Below are positions 1 through 8,852 of a stretch of 47,619 nt of DNA, in pieces. Within the stretch, counting starts at the first letter, position 1. Each line of letters starts with the position of its first letter. The notes under the pieces are model-generated. The model was given only the letters and a program-made list of their open reading frames with translations, made no database searches and was not told where the DNA came from. The stretch spans positions 1 to 47,619 of the forward strand of contig CAIXGR010000033.1 in assembly GCA_903919075.1 (NCBI GenBank). The letters are read 5' to 3'. The translations under genes were made by a program, and so were the position numbers. This DNA comes from an uncultured Bacteroidota bacterium. Its GTDB lineage: Bacteria > Bacteroidota > Bacteroidia > Chitinophagales > LD1.

Positions 1-405
1 ATGCACGACCCTTTGGCACGTATGGTTCTAAATCCAGACGTAACAGTTCGTTCAAGAGGTGTAATGGAAAAATGTTCATTCTGTGTGCAGCGTTTACAGG
101 CTGGTAAGTTAGAAGCTAAAAAAGCTAATAGAGTATTAACCGGTTTAGTATTAGATAAAGACGGAACGGTAAACGAGTATGGTGATATACACACTGCTTG
201 CCAAACTGCCTGCCCTACCAATGCAATAACATTCGGAGACAGAAACAATAAAGAAGCTGAGGTTACCAAGAAGTTTTACGATGACAGAGCTTTTGGTGTA
301 ATTGAAGAAATTCACACTATGCCTAACGTTCTTTATTTAACACAAGTAAGAAACCGTGAAGAAGAGAAGAAATACGAAGTGATTGAGTATTATAACAAGA
401 GTTAA
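1..405 (+). CDS. actB: ActB, iron-sulfur subunit of alternative complex III (3' part)
   Basis: This is the C-terminal 134 residues of the large iron-sulfur subunit of alternative complex III, a quinol:electron-acceptor oxidoreductase that replaces cytochrome bc1 in many Bacteroidota. The window opens inside the gene, so the ATG at base 1 is an internal methionine, not the start. Four cysteines typical of the ferredoxin-like module remain: C25 and C28 in a CSFC motif, and C67 and C71 in CQTACP. These are the spacings of ligands to [4Fe-4S] or [3Fe-4S] clusters. It is followed after 83 AT-rich bases by actC, actD, actE and actF in the canonical order, which makes the assignment firm. Confidence 0.93.
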   Translation: MHDPLARMVLNPDVTVRSRGVMEKCSFCVQRLQAGKLEAKKANRVLTGLVLDKDGTVNEYGDIHTACQTACPTNAITFGDRNNKEAEVTKKFYDDRAFGVIEEIHTMPNVLYLTQVRNREEEKKYEVIEYYNKS

Positions 406-488
406 TTAGTAAATAGGAAAATTAGTAATTAAGTAAATTGTTAATGGCTAATTAGTCATTAAACAACAAACATAAATACCAGATACAA

Positions 489-1940
489 ATGCACGCATAC
501 GAATCAGAATTCCGGGAGCCGCTCATTAATGGATTAGATAAAACCTATACCAAAATTACTGACGACCTGGTTGCGCCTACCGAAAGAATTACGCCCTTGT
601 GGTTAGTAGCTACATTGCTTACCGGTGCCGGTGCTTGTTTTTTTGTTTTTTGCTTAACCTGGACTGTTTGGTATGGTATTGGTACCTGGGGTTTAAATAA
701 AACCATAGGCTGGGCTTGGGATATCACCAATTTCGTTTGGTGGATCGGTATAGGCCACGCAGGAACCCTTATTTCCGCCATCCTTTTGCTATTCCGTCAG
801 CGTTACAGAACAGGTATTAACCGTGCTGCTGAAGCAATGACCATTTTTGCGGTAATCTGTGCGGGTATGTTCCCTATATTCCACATGGGCCGTGTTTGGG
901 ATGCTCCTTTCATTTTCCCTATACCAAATACTCGCGGTCCTCTTTGGGTTAACTTCAACTCACCACTTCTTTGGGATGTGTTTGCAATTTCAACATACTT
1001 CTCCGTTTCACTTTTATTCTGGTATTCCGGTTTAATGCCTGATTTTGGTACTATCCGCGACCGTGCTAAAGGCAAGATGAGAAAATGGATATACAACATG
1101 CTGGGTTTTGGCTGGCAGGGTACTGCAAAACAATGGCAGCGTTTCGAATCGCTGGGCTTGGTTTTAGCAGGTCTTTCAACCCCACTGGTACTTTCGGTTC
1201 ACACCATAGTATCGTTCGACTTCGCAACTTCAGTTATCCCAGGTTGGCATACTACCATCTTCCCTCCTTACTTCGTTGCCGGTGCTATCTTCTCCGGTTT
1301 CGCAATGGTGGAAACGTTGATGTTAATTAGCCGCTGGATGTTTAAACTGGAAGATTATATTACTGTTGCTCACATCGAGTCGATGAATAAAATTATTGTA
1401 ATGACCGGTTCAATAGTAGGTATCGCTTACTTAACCGAGTTATTCATTGCGTGGTATTCTGGTTACTTGTACGAGCAGTTTGCTTTCTATAATCGTATCC
1501 TGGGTAAATATTTCTGGGCATATGCAATTATGATGACCTGTAACGTGGTTACACCGCAGTTCTACTGGATTAAATCATTCAGAAGAAACTTATATGTAAC
1601 CTTCATTCTTTCAATATTCGTGAACATAGGTATGTGGTTCGAGCGTTTTGTAATTATCGTTACCTCGCTTGCCGATGATTTTCTTCCATCAAGCTGGGCG
1701 TATTTCTCGCCTACGTGGGTGGATTGGGGTATATACTTAGGTTCAATTTCTGTGTTCTTGTTCTTGTTCCTGTTATTCTCAAGGTTCTTCCCTACCATAG
1801 CAATTGCTGAGGTAAAAGCAATCTTCAGAATTTCTTCGGAAGTGGCAAAAACTGAAAGGGCGAAAGCTGCAGGCAGCAAAGCACCTAATGGGTTTGTAGG
1901 CTTACAAAGTGTAGGCCCGTTGAATAAAGATGATAAATAA
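489..1940 (+). CDS. actC: ActC, NrfD-like quinol-binding membrane subunit of alternative complex III
   Basis: A 483-residue polytopic membrane protein of the NrfD/PsrC family. In alternative complex III this subunit binds menaquinol in the membrane and sits under the ActB iron-sulfur subunit. About ten hydrophobic segments are visible, beginning near residue 39 and ending near residue 440, with hydrophilic ends facing the cytoplasm. The conserved family features include the region around WIGIGHAGTLISA (about residues 85-97) and FHMGRVWDAPF. Length and order (after actB, before actD) match the family. Translation starts at the ATG at 489; no strong Shine-Dalgarno sequence precedes it, which is normal for the phylum. 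Confidence 0.96.
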   Translation: MHAYESEFREPLINGLDKTYTKITDDLVAPTERITPLWLVATLLTGAGACFFVFCLTWTVWYGIGTWGLNKTIGWAWDITNFVWWIGIGHAGTLISAILLLFRQRYRTGINRAAEAMTIFAVICAGMFPIFHMGRVWDAPFIFPIPNTRGPLWVNFNSPLLWDVFAISTYFSVSLLFWYSGLMPDFGTIRDRAKGKMRKWIYNMLGFGWQGTAKQWQRFESLGLVLAGLSTPLVLSVHTIVSFDFATSVIPGWHTTIFPPYFVAGAIFSGFAMVETLMLISRWMFKLEDYITVAHIESMNKIIVMTGSIVGIAYLTELFIAWYSGYLYEQFAFYNRILGKYFWAYAIMMTCNVVTPQFYWIKSFRRNLYVTFILSIFVNIGMWFERFVIIVTSLADDFLPSSWAYFSPTWVDWGIYLGSISVFLFLFLLFSRFFPTIAIAEVKAIFRISSEVAKTERAKAAGSKAPNGFVGLQSVGPLNKDDK

Positions 1941-2022
1941 CCAGCTGCTGTTTAGTAGCTGTAAGATATAGATTGAAGTATTGTTTTTTTAATTATATAA
2001 TTAATAATAACCAATAAGGGTT

Positions 2023-2568
2023 ATGGCAGAAAGCAACAAATTTATAGTAGGGCTTTGGGACCATGAAGAAGTTTATCTTCATGCAATAGGGCACATTAGA
2101 GGCAAGGGAATTGAAATTTACGAAAGCCTTACACCGTTTCCGGTTCACGGATTGGAAGATGCATTAGGCTATCGCGAAACCAGATTGCACACTGCAGGCT
2201 TTTTCTTCGGTGCAACAGGTACAACACTTGCGCTTACCTTCATGACTTGGGTAATGACCTTTAACTATCCATTAAACATTGGTGGTAAGCCTTACTGGCC
2301 GCTGCCCTCATTTATACCTATTACTTTCGAGTTAACAGTATTGTTTTCTGCATGGGGAATGACCTTAACCTATTTAGTAAGAAACCGCCTGTGGCCGGGA
2401 CGTGTTCCAAGAATTTTCGACACACGTATCACTGACGACCGTTTTGCATTAGTATTCGACTCTGAGAAACTATCAGACAAAGAAATGAGCGATATCAAAA
2501 GCTTATGCAAAAACGAAGGTGCAGTAGAGGTAAAAGATAAAGTGTTTACTGAAAACGAAGGATTATAA
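2023..2568 (+). CDS. actD: ActD, DUF3341 membrane subunit of alternative complex III
   Basis: A 181-residue protein of the DUF3341 family, the small ActD subunit of alternative complex III. Two transmembrane helices are visible: one around residues 59-80 (start FFFGATGTTLALTF) and one around residues 91-122. A soluble N-terminal domain precedes them, and an acidic C-terminal tail of about 50 residues follows. It lies 82 bp after actC and 30 bp before the chosen actE start, on the same strand, so it is almost certainly cotranscribed. In solved complexes of this family the subunit packs against ActC/ActF; no redox centre is expected or seen. Confidence 0.94.
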   Translation: MAESNKFIVGLWDHEEVYLHAIGHIRGKGIEIYESLTPFPVHGLEDALGYRETRLHTAGFFFGATGTTLALTFMTWVMTFNYPLNIGGKPYWPLPSFIPITFELTVLFSAWGMTLTYLVRNRLWPGRVPRIFDTRITDDRFALVFDSEKLSDKEMSDIKSLCKNEGAVEVKDKVFTENEGL

Positions 2569-2598
2569 AAACGGAAATTGTCAACGATTAATATTCAA

Positions 2599-3300
2599 AT
2601 GAAAAAGCACATCATAAAATTAGTTCCGGTAGCAGCTGCGGTTTTGTTGTTAACTGCCTGTGGCAGAAAACCTGACGAACCCGGCAGAATTTATATGCCT
2701 GATATGACCTATTCTAACGCTTACGAAACATATTCGGTGAGCGAGGATATAAAAACGCCTGAAGGCAATAACATGTCGGCCCGCAAACCGGCACCCAATA
2801 CTATTCCTTATGGCTATATACCTAACGATTCTAACGTAAGAAGAAACCCTGCTTACCTGATGAGTTACATGATAAAGAATCATTACACGCACGATGCTGC
2901 AAAATGGCAGGAAGAGTTTGACCGTGCTGGAAAAGAAATAAAAGATCCTTTGGCTTATTCTGAAGAAAATCTGGCTGAAGGTAAAAGACTATACAATATT
3001 CAATGTACACCATGCCACGGCGAAAAAGGCGAAGGCAACGGACAATTAGTTGAATTGCCAGGTGGTGGCGATGGCCCTTTTACATCAAGACCGCCAGCTT
3101 ACAAAACCCGCTTACCACAAGTAACTGACGGTAATATTTTTTATGTAGTTAGTTATGGTAAAAACATGATGGGTGGTTACGGCTTCCAGCTTTCAGTTAA
3201 AGAAAGATGGGAAGTAATACATTACATTAAAAGCCTTGCAGGTATTACCGGCGATGCTACCGGTGCTAAAGAAGAAGCACCAGCTAAGAAGAAAGGATAA
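2599..3300 (+). CDS. actE: ActE, monoheme cytochrome c lipoprotein of alternative complex III
   Basis: A 233-residue lipoprotein cytochrome. The open frame extends back to a TTG at 2578, but the ATG at 2599 directly begins a signal peptide (MKKHIIKLVPVAAAVLLL) with a lipobox ending at the cysteine of LTAC, so that start is preferred. A single CxxCH heme site is present (C136, C139, H140), with a Met-rich stretch near KNMMGGYG that can supply the distal ligand. The protein would be anchored on the periplasmic face and pass electrons from the iron-sulfur subunit toward the cytochrome c oxidase encoded downstream. The signal and motif are read directly; the electron route is known for the family. 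Confidence 0.95.
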   Translation: MKKHIIKLVPVAAAVLLLTACGRKPDEPGRIYMPDMTYSNAYETYSVSEDIKTPEGNNMSARKPAPNTIPYGYIPNDSNVRRNPAYLMSYMIKNHYTHDAAKWQEEFDRAGKEIKDPLAYSEENLAEGKRLYNIQCTPCHGEKGEGNGQLVELPGGGDGPFTSRPPAYKTRLPQVTDGNIFYVVSYGKNMMGGYGFQLSVKERWEVIHYIKSLAGITGDATGAKEEAPAKKKG

Positions 3301-3372
3301 ATAATTTGCTACCAGTGATTGGCAGCAGGTATTGAGATAAACGATATTAGAAATAATAGAAATAGATTAACG

Positions 3373-4785
3373 ATGACAGAAACTTTTGATTTTACACCCA
3401 AGCTTAAGAAAACCCTCTTCTACATGATGGGCCTTGGAGTAGTTGGCATATTATACGTGCTGTTGGGTGATTTTATTACCCACGCTCATAATCATCATGC
3501 GCGCTTGTGGGCAAATATTTTAGCCAACACTTATTATTTTACCGGTATAGGTTTGTTTGGCCTTTTTGTAGTGGCAGCGGGGCAGGTAGCTTACGGCCAC
3601 TGGCAAACTATGGAGAAAAGAATTTTCCTTTCTCTTTCAGCTTTTACCCGTATAGGTGGGTTTATGTTAGTAGCAATTTTAATTTTAGGCATGCTACATG
3701 TTCATACTCTTTATGATAGCGCTATAAGCATTTCGCACCTAAAGGTTGTGCCTGAAAAATATACTACCAAGGTAATTTATTTTGGTACTGCATTTTGGGT
3801 AGGCCGTGTGCTTTTGTATGCTACAGTTTGGTTTTTGTTTTCGCGTGCTATGAACACATTCTTCGCCCGCACCGACCAAACCGACCCTAAAGTTTACAAG
3901 CGTTCAAAAATATTATGTGCCGCATTTATCGTTGCCTTTGCTGTTAGCGAATCAGCAATTAGCTGGGATATGATTATGAGTTTAGATACCGGTTGGTATT
4001 CAACTATGTTTGGCTGGTACAACTTTGCAAGCTACGGCTGTGCTGCATGGGCTATGACTATTTTATTAGTTATATTCCTTAAATCAAGAGGATACATTAA
4101 GGCAATTAACGAGAACCACGTTCACGATCTTGGAAAATTCCTTTTCGGGTTTTCTGTTCTTTGGACATACATGTGGTTCGACCAATTTATGTTGCAGTGG
4201 TTTGCCAACGTGCCCGAAGAAACACATTTCTGGATTAAGCGTTTTGATGTTACTTATTTTAAAGTAACTATCTTCTTAACACTTATCGTAAATTTTGGTT
4301 TCCCTTTATTGTTCCTGATTAAAAGAGGCGCAAAAAGAAATTTCAAAATGATTGGCTTTGGTTCAGTGCTACTTATTATGGGTCATTATGTCGACTTTTT
4401 TAACTACACTTTTGTTGAGGCTAACTGGAACAAAGAAGCTAAAGCAGAAACTAAAGAAGAGTCTTTGAAAAACTCTGACAAAGTAGTTTTATATGCCAAA
4501 GCTGACGAGAAGAAAACTGCAACAAGTGATGTAACAACAACTAAAGAAAATACAGCTGTTGTTGCAACTGAAATGAAAAAAACTGAAGAAGGTGGTAAAG
4601 GCGAAGAAGCTGAAAAACCTGAAGTAAATTTTGCCGGTATTGGTATTGGCGAAATTTTAATATTCATAGGTTACTTAGGCGCGTTCCTTTATTTGTTCTT
4701 CCGTAATTTGGCTAAGCGCCCAATTATACCTGAGAACGATCCGTATTTGAAAGAGAATGAGCAATTGGTGGTAACCTATGCATAG
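3373..4785 (+). CDS. actF: ActF, second NrfD-like membrane subunit of alternative complex III
   Basis: A 470-residue polytopic membrane protein, the ActF subunit of alternative complex III. The frame extends upstream to a TTG at 3319, but that part is hydrophilic and runs through a small hairpin near 3307-3327; the ATG at 3373 gives a normal N terminus. About ten membrane segments are present. Between the penultimate and last one (about residues 353-428) lies a linker very rich in Lys, Glu, Ala and Thr, which looks disordered. It follows actE and precedes coxB by 192 bp. The family is thought to conduct protons or stabilise the complex; no cofactor motif is visible. Confidence 0.94.
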   Translation: MTETFDFTPKLKKTLFYMMGLGVVGILYVLLGDFITHAHNHHARLWANILANTYYFTGIGLFGLFVVAAGQVAYGHWQTMEKRIFLSLSAFTRIGGFMLVAILILGMLHVHTLYDSAISISHLKVVPEKYTTKVIYFGTAFWVGRVLLYATVWFLFSRAMNTFFARTDQTDPKVYKRSKILCAAFIVAFAVSESAISWDMIMSLDTGWYSTMFGWYNFASYGCAAWAMTILLVIFLKSRGYIKAINENHVHDLGKFLFGFSVLWTYMWFDQFMLQWFANVPEETHFWIKRFDVTYFKVTIFLTLIVNFGFPLLFLIKRGAKRNFKMIGFGSVLLIMGHYVDFFNYTFVEANWNKEAKAETKEESLKNSDKVVLYAKADEKKTATSDVTTTKENTAVVATEMKKTEEGGKGEEAEKPEVNFAGIGIGEILIFIGYLGAFLYLFFRNLAKRPIIPENDPYLKENEQLVVTYA

Positions 4786-4977
4786 TAGGTTTACACCAAT
4801 AAAAGAATAACTAGACGATTTGATAGTTTGATGATATAGTTTTGAATACAACTTGACGGGAAGTAGTAATTGGTTTAATTAACAGAGACAGATTTACACA
4901 GATAAAAAGGAAAGGATTGCACCGCAACAATCTGTGTAATTATTATAAAAAAATGGTGTAATCATAAATTTAGTATC
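4786..4977. repeat. Intergenic spacer with a 10-bp inverted repeat, actF-coxB
   Basis: This 192-bp AT-rich gap separates the Act genes from the oxidase genes. It contains a perfect inverted repeat: TTACACAGAT at 4894-4903 and ATCTGTGTAA at 4930-4939, with a 26-base loop. The start of the spacer has repeated TTTGAT/GATGATAT words (about 4816-4840) that resemble the spacer at 28588-28666. There is no T-run after the right arm, so it is not a clear terminator. Imperfect palindromes built from these words are common between genes in this phylum; its role here is unknown. Confidence 0.55.
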
Positions 4978-6108
4978 ATGATAGCATTTTTAAGTTTTGC
5001 AGTAATTGTGTTGTTGTTCACGGTACTGGTACTCATAGCAAAAGCTAATGAGTTGGCCAATGAATTAAAAGATGGTAAACGCGATTATACTACCCAAAGT
5101 AAAATAAACGGGTACCTGCTTATTGGCTTTTTAATAGCCATGTTTGCGGGTTCTGCCTTTGCTTTTAAACAGCTGATGCCGGTTATGATACCTAAAGCTG
5201 CATCAATACACGGGGCACAAACCGATTACCTGTTTAATATGACCATGGTTATTATTGGTATTGTGTTTGTTATTACACAGGTAGCTTTATTCTACTTTGC
5301 TTACCGCTACAATGAAAGCCGTGTTAAGGAAGCTTACTTCTACCCGCACAACAATACCCTTGAAGTAGTTTGGACCATTATACCTACTATAGTACTTACC
5401 GGTCTAATTGCCATGGGTATGTATGAGTGGTTTAGCATTTTTAATAGAGATGACCGTGATAAAAATGAACTGGTTATCGAAGTTACCGGCAAACAATTTA
5501 ACTGGATGATACGCTATTCGGGCAAAGACGGTAAGTTTGGCGAAAGACTTATTGATACCGCACACGTAAGCCCTACCAACGAATTAGGTATTAACTGGGA
5601 AGACCCTAAAAGTCACGACGACTTTTTATCTGATAAACTTTACTTAGTAAAAGGAAAGGGTGTATTAATGAAACTTGGCGCACAGGATGTAATCCACAGC
5701 TTTTACCTACCTCACTTCCGTGTAAAAATGGATTGCGTGCCCGGAACACCAACTGAATTTTATTTTGTGCCTACCATGACTACCGAAGATATGCGGAAAT
5801 ATTTAAGCACATTACCTTGGTGGCAAACTGTTAACCCTGAAACCGGACAACCACGCTGGCAAACATTTAAATACGAATTGGCTTGTGCCGAGTTGTGTGG
5901 TAAATCGCACTTTGGTATGGAGCGCGAAGTGGTTGTAGTAACACAAGAAGAATACGATGCATGGTTGAACAAACAAACATCGTTATACGACGCAACTATT
6001 AAACCTGCTTTAACCAAAAAGGATGAAGCAAAAGACGAACCGGCTGTTGATTCAACAAAAACAGAAATTAAGAAGCCGCAGGCAATGTTAGTTGGTAAAC
6101 CAAATTAG
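4978..6108 (+). CDS. coxB: Cytochrome c oxidase subunit II with CuA site
   Basis: A 376-residue subunit II of a heme-copper oxidase. It has four hydrophobic segments: two extra ones at the N terminus (about residues 1-22 and 43-63), then the two usual hairpin helices (about 84-108 and 130-150). The periplasmic cupredoxin domain follows. All CuA ligands are present: H240, C303, E305 (as backbone site), C307, H311 and M314. The presence of CuA shows that the enzyme accepts electrons from cytochrome c, not directly from quinol. There is no fused C-terminal cytochrome c domain; ActE or another cytochrome must deliver electrons. The C-terminal 40 residues are Lys/Glu-rich and look disordered. Confidence 0.97.
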   Translation: MIAFLSFAVIVLLFTVLVLIAKANELANELKDGKRDYTTQSKINGYLLIGFLIAMFAGSAFAFKQLMPVMIPKAASIHGAQTDYLFNMTMVIIGIVFVITQVALFYFAYRYNESRVKEAYFYPHNNTLEVVWTIIPTIVLTGLIAMGMYEWFSIFNRDDRDKNELVIEVTGKQFNWMIRYSGKDGKFGERLIDTAHVSPTNELGINWEDPKSHDDFLSDKLYLVKGKGVLMKLGAQDVIHSFYLPHFRVKMDCVPGTPTEFYFVPTMTTEDMRKYLSTLPWWQTVNPETGQPRWQTFKYELACAELCGKSHFGMEREVVVVTQEEYDAWLNKQTSLYDATIKPALTKKDEAKDEPAVDSTKTEIKKPQAMLVGKPN

Positions 6109-6133
6109 AGAGAACTTAAAATAAATAAGGAAT

Positions 6134-7948
6134 ATGGAAACTTCACCTTCAGTTGAACATGGCGTTCATGGGCATCATGATCACGTTCACGGCCATGCAG
6201 AACATCATCATGAAGAAACTTTTTTGACGAAATACGTCTTCAGCCAGGATCATAAGATGATAAGCAAGCAATTTCTTATCACCGGTATGTTTTGGGGCGT
6301 GGTTGGTGGATTACTTTCCATTTTATTCCGCTTGCAATTAGGCTGGCCTAACGAAACTTTCCCTTTTCTCGAAACCTTTTTAGGCAAATGGGCCGAGGGT
6401 GGAAAAATTAGCCAGGACTTTTATTTGGCGCTTATTACCATGCACGGAACCATTCTGGTATTCTTCGTACTTACCGGTGGTTTGAGCGGTACATTTGCCA
6501 ACTTGCTTATACCTTACCAAATAGGTGCCCGCGATATGGCTTCGCCTTTTATTAATATGCTTTCTTACTGGTTCTTCTTTACAGCCAGTGTAATCATGTT
6601 GCTTTCATTCTTTATTCAAACCGGCCCTGCTGCTGGTGGTTGGACAGCCTACCCGCCATTAAACGGTATGCGTAACACTGCTATCGACCTTGGCTCTGGA
6701 TTAGGTTTCGACTTATGGATTGCCGGTATGGCCTTGTTTATTATTCAGGCCTTGTTAGCTGGTCTTAATTATGTTACCACCGTATTAAACATGCGTACCA
6801 AGGGTATGACTATGATGAAACTGCCTTTAACCATTTGGGCACTTTTATTTACCGCTATCGTAGGTATCCTTTCATTCCCTGCGCTTTTAGCAGGTGTGGT
6901 ATTGTTAGAATTCGACCGGTTACTGGATACCAGCTTTTATTTGAATAACATTATTATTAACGGACACTTATTAGGCTACAAAGGTGGTTCACCAATTTTG
7001 TTCGAGCACTTATTTTGGTTCTTGGGCCACCCTGAAGTATACATTATCATTTTGCCTGCCTTCGGTATTGTTTCCGAAGTACTTGCCGTTCATTCACGCA
7101 AGCCAATTTTCGGATATAAGGCAATGGTAATTTCTCTTCTTGCCATTCTTATCCTTTCATTTATTGTGTGGGCGCACCACATGTTTGTTACCGGTTTAAA
7201 TCCTAACCTGGGTGCAATATTCACGTTGTTCACGCTCCTAATTGCAATTCCATCTGCCATTAAAGTATTTAACTGGATTGGAACTATTTGGCGCGGAAGA
7301 ATAAGATTAACCTCAGCTGCATTATTTGCAATAGGTTTTGTTTCAATGTTCATCTCTGGTGGATTAACCGGTATTATCCTTGGTAATTCATCTATCGATA
7401 TTCAATTACACGATACCATGTTTGTGGTTGCGCACTTCCACATTGTAATGGGTATCGCTGCATTCTTCGGCATGTTCGCCGGCGTTTACCACTGGTTCCC
7501 GCGTATGTATGGAAGATTTATGAACGAGACACTTGGCCAAATACATTTTTATGTAACCCTTGTAGGTGCTTATTGTATTTTCTTCCCTATGCACTTTATG
7601 ACAGGCTTGCCAAGAAGATATTACAGCTACGGTAATTTCGAAACATTCAACAACTTCAACAATTTGGCGTCGTTTATGAGTGTGGTTGCTATCATCGTAT
7701 TCTTAGCACAACTTTTATTCGTTGTTAATTATTTCTATAGCATTTTCAAAGGACAAAAATTGGAAGGCGAATATGCTAACCCATGGGAGTCGAATACTTT
7801 GGAATGGACTGCACCGGTTGAAAGAATGCATGGCAACTGGCCTGGCGATATACCAACAGTTTACCGTTGGCCATATGATTACAGCACCAATGGCAATGAT
7901 TTCAATCCGCAAAATATTCCATTAAAACCTGGTGAGGCTACGCATTAG
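6134..7948 (+). CDS. coxA: Cytochrome c oxidase subunit I
   Basis: A 604-residue catalytic subunit of an A-type heme-copper oxidase, which reduces O2 to water and pumps protons. Key residues are visible: the low-spin heme ligand H104, the CuB histidine H299 with the cross-linked Y303 in HPEVY, the CuB pair H348-H349, and the HFH pair H434/H436 that binds the two hemes. Twelve or so membrane segments are seen. The first 30 residues are unusual: ten histidines are packed into about 23 residues before the first helix. The gene starts 25 bp after coxB behind an AAGGA-like sequence, and ctaB starts 4 bp after its stop. Confidence 0.98.
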   Translation: METSPSVEHGVHGHHDHVHGHAEHHHEETFLTKYVFSQDHKMISKQFLITGMFWGVVGGLLSILFRLQLGWPNETFPFLETFLGKWAEGGKISQDFYLALITMHGTILVFFVLTGGLSGTFANLLIPYQIGARDMASPFINMLSYWFFFTASVIMLLSFFIQTGPAAGGWTAYPPLNGMRNTAIDLGSGLGFDLWIAGMALFIIQALLAGLNYVTTVLNMRTKGMTMMKLPLTIWALLFTAIVGILSFPALLAGVVLLEFDRLLDTSFYLNNIIINGHLLGYKGGSPILFEHLFWFLGHPEVYIIILPAFGIVSEVLAVHSRKPIFGYKAMVISLLAILILSFIVWAHHMFVTGLNPNLGAIFTLFTLLIAIPSAIKVFNWIGTIWRGRIRLTSAALFAIGFVSMFISGGLTGIILGNSSIDIQLHDTMFVVAHFHIVMGIAAFFGMFAGVYHWFPRMYGRFMNETLGQIHFYVTLVGAYCIFFPMHFMTGLPRRYYSYGNFETFNNFNNLASFMSVVAIIVFLAQLLFVVNYFYSIFKGQKLEGEYANPWESNTLEWTAPVERMHGNWPGDIPTVYRWPYDYSTNGNDFNPQNIPLKPGEATH

Positions 7949-7952
7949 TAAT

Positions 7953-8852
7953 ATGGCGAAAGCAATTTCCATATCAATTACTCCGGTTCAGCTTATCTCG
8001 CAAAAGATAAAGGATTACGCCATGTTGGCTAAGTTTAGGCTTAGTTTGCTTGTAGTGTTTTCTGCTGTAATAGGATATATTTTTGGATCTAACAGCTTTT
8101 ATAATATCACACATATATTCTGGTTAGTATTGGGCGGCACTTTAGTTACCTGCGCATCAAATGCCATTAATCAGGTAATTGAAAAAGATATTGATAAGTT
8201 AATGTCGCGCACGCAAAACCGCCCCTTGCCAACTGAGCGCATGAATGCTACCGAAGCAATTCTTGCTGCAGGTATAATGGGTGTTGCCGGTATTGTTATT
8301 CTTACTTCGTTTTTTAATGACCTTGCGGGTATTCTTTCGGCTATATCATTATTGCTTTATGCTTTTGTGTATACACCATTAAAAAGGGTTTCACCGGTAG
8401 CGGTTTTTGTGGGTGCTATACCCGGTGCATTGCCGCCAATGATTGGCTACGTTTGTGCAACTAACCGAATTGATTTTGTAGCCGTAGTTTTATTCAGCGT
8501 TCAGTTTATATGGCAGTTTCCTCACTTCTGGTCAATTGCATGGCTACAGTTTGAAGACTACAAAAAAGCAGGCATTATGCTGCTTCCTTCGGCCAGCGGA
8601 AAAACAAGAATGAGCGCTATACAAAATGTAATTTATTGTTCAGTGCTTTTAGTGGTTTCTATGATACCATATTTTTTTAATATGATAGGTTGGTTCGCCA
8701 ACACTTTTATTGTTGCAGTAGGCATAATGTTTTTATGGATGGCATGGAGCCATTACAGAAAATGCGACGATAAAACAGCACGTATATTGATGTTTGGTTC
8801 ATTTTTATATCTGCCGGTTATGCAACTGGCTTTAGTAATAGGAAAAATCTGA
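7953..8852 (+). CDS. ctaB: Protoheme IX farnesyltransferase (heme O synthase)
   Basis: A 299-residue UbiA-type membrane prenyltransferase. It attaches farnesyl to heme B to give heme O, the precursor of heme A. The diagnostic NxxxDxxxD-like motif runs from N70 through EKDIDKLMSRTQNRPLP, and a second Asp-rich loop (QFEDYKKAGIMLLP) is present. Nine hydrophobic segments are consistent with the family. The frame opens at a GTG at 7932 inside coxA, but the ATG at 7953, four bases after the coxA stop, is the natural start. Its position among the oxidase genes shows it serves this enzyme. Heme A synthase is not in the window. Confidence 0.96.
   Translation: MAKAISISITPVQLISQKIKDYAMLAKFRLSLLVVFSAVIGYIFGSNSFYNITHIFWLVLGGTLVTCASNAINQVIEKDIDKLMSRTQNRPLPTERMNATEAILAAGIMGVAGIVILTSFFNDLAGILSAISLLLYAFVYTPLKRVSPVAVFVGAIPGALPPMIGYVCATNRIDFVAVVLFSVQFIWQFPHFWSIAWLQFEDYKKAGIMLLPSASGKTRMSAIQNVIYCSVLLVVSMIPYFFNMIGWFANTFIVAVGIMFLWMAWSHYRKCDDKTARILMFGSFLYLPVMQLALVIGKI

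Noticed and set aside
1941-2022. Small hairpin-like sequence after actC (CAGCTGCT ... AGTAGCTG) considered as a terminator.
   Set aside because: The stem is short and mismatched, the T-run is distant, and actD, actE and actF must be read through in a conserved operon.
2578-2598. An upstream TTG start for actE, and similar upstream extensions for actF (3319), ctaB (7932), the second subunit III (9514) and the TlpA-like gene (31276).
   Set aside because: In each case an ATG a few codons later begins directly at a signal peptide or normal N terminus, and the extension is not protein-like.
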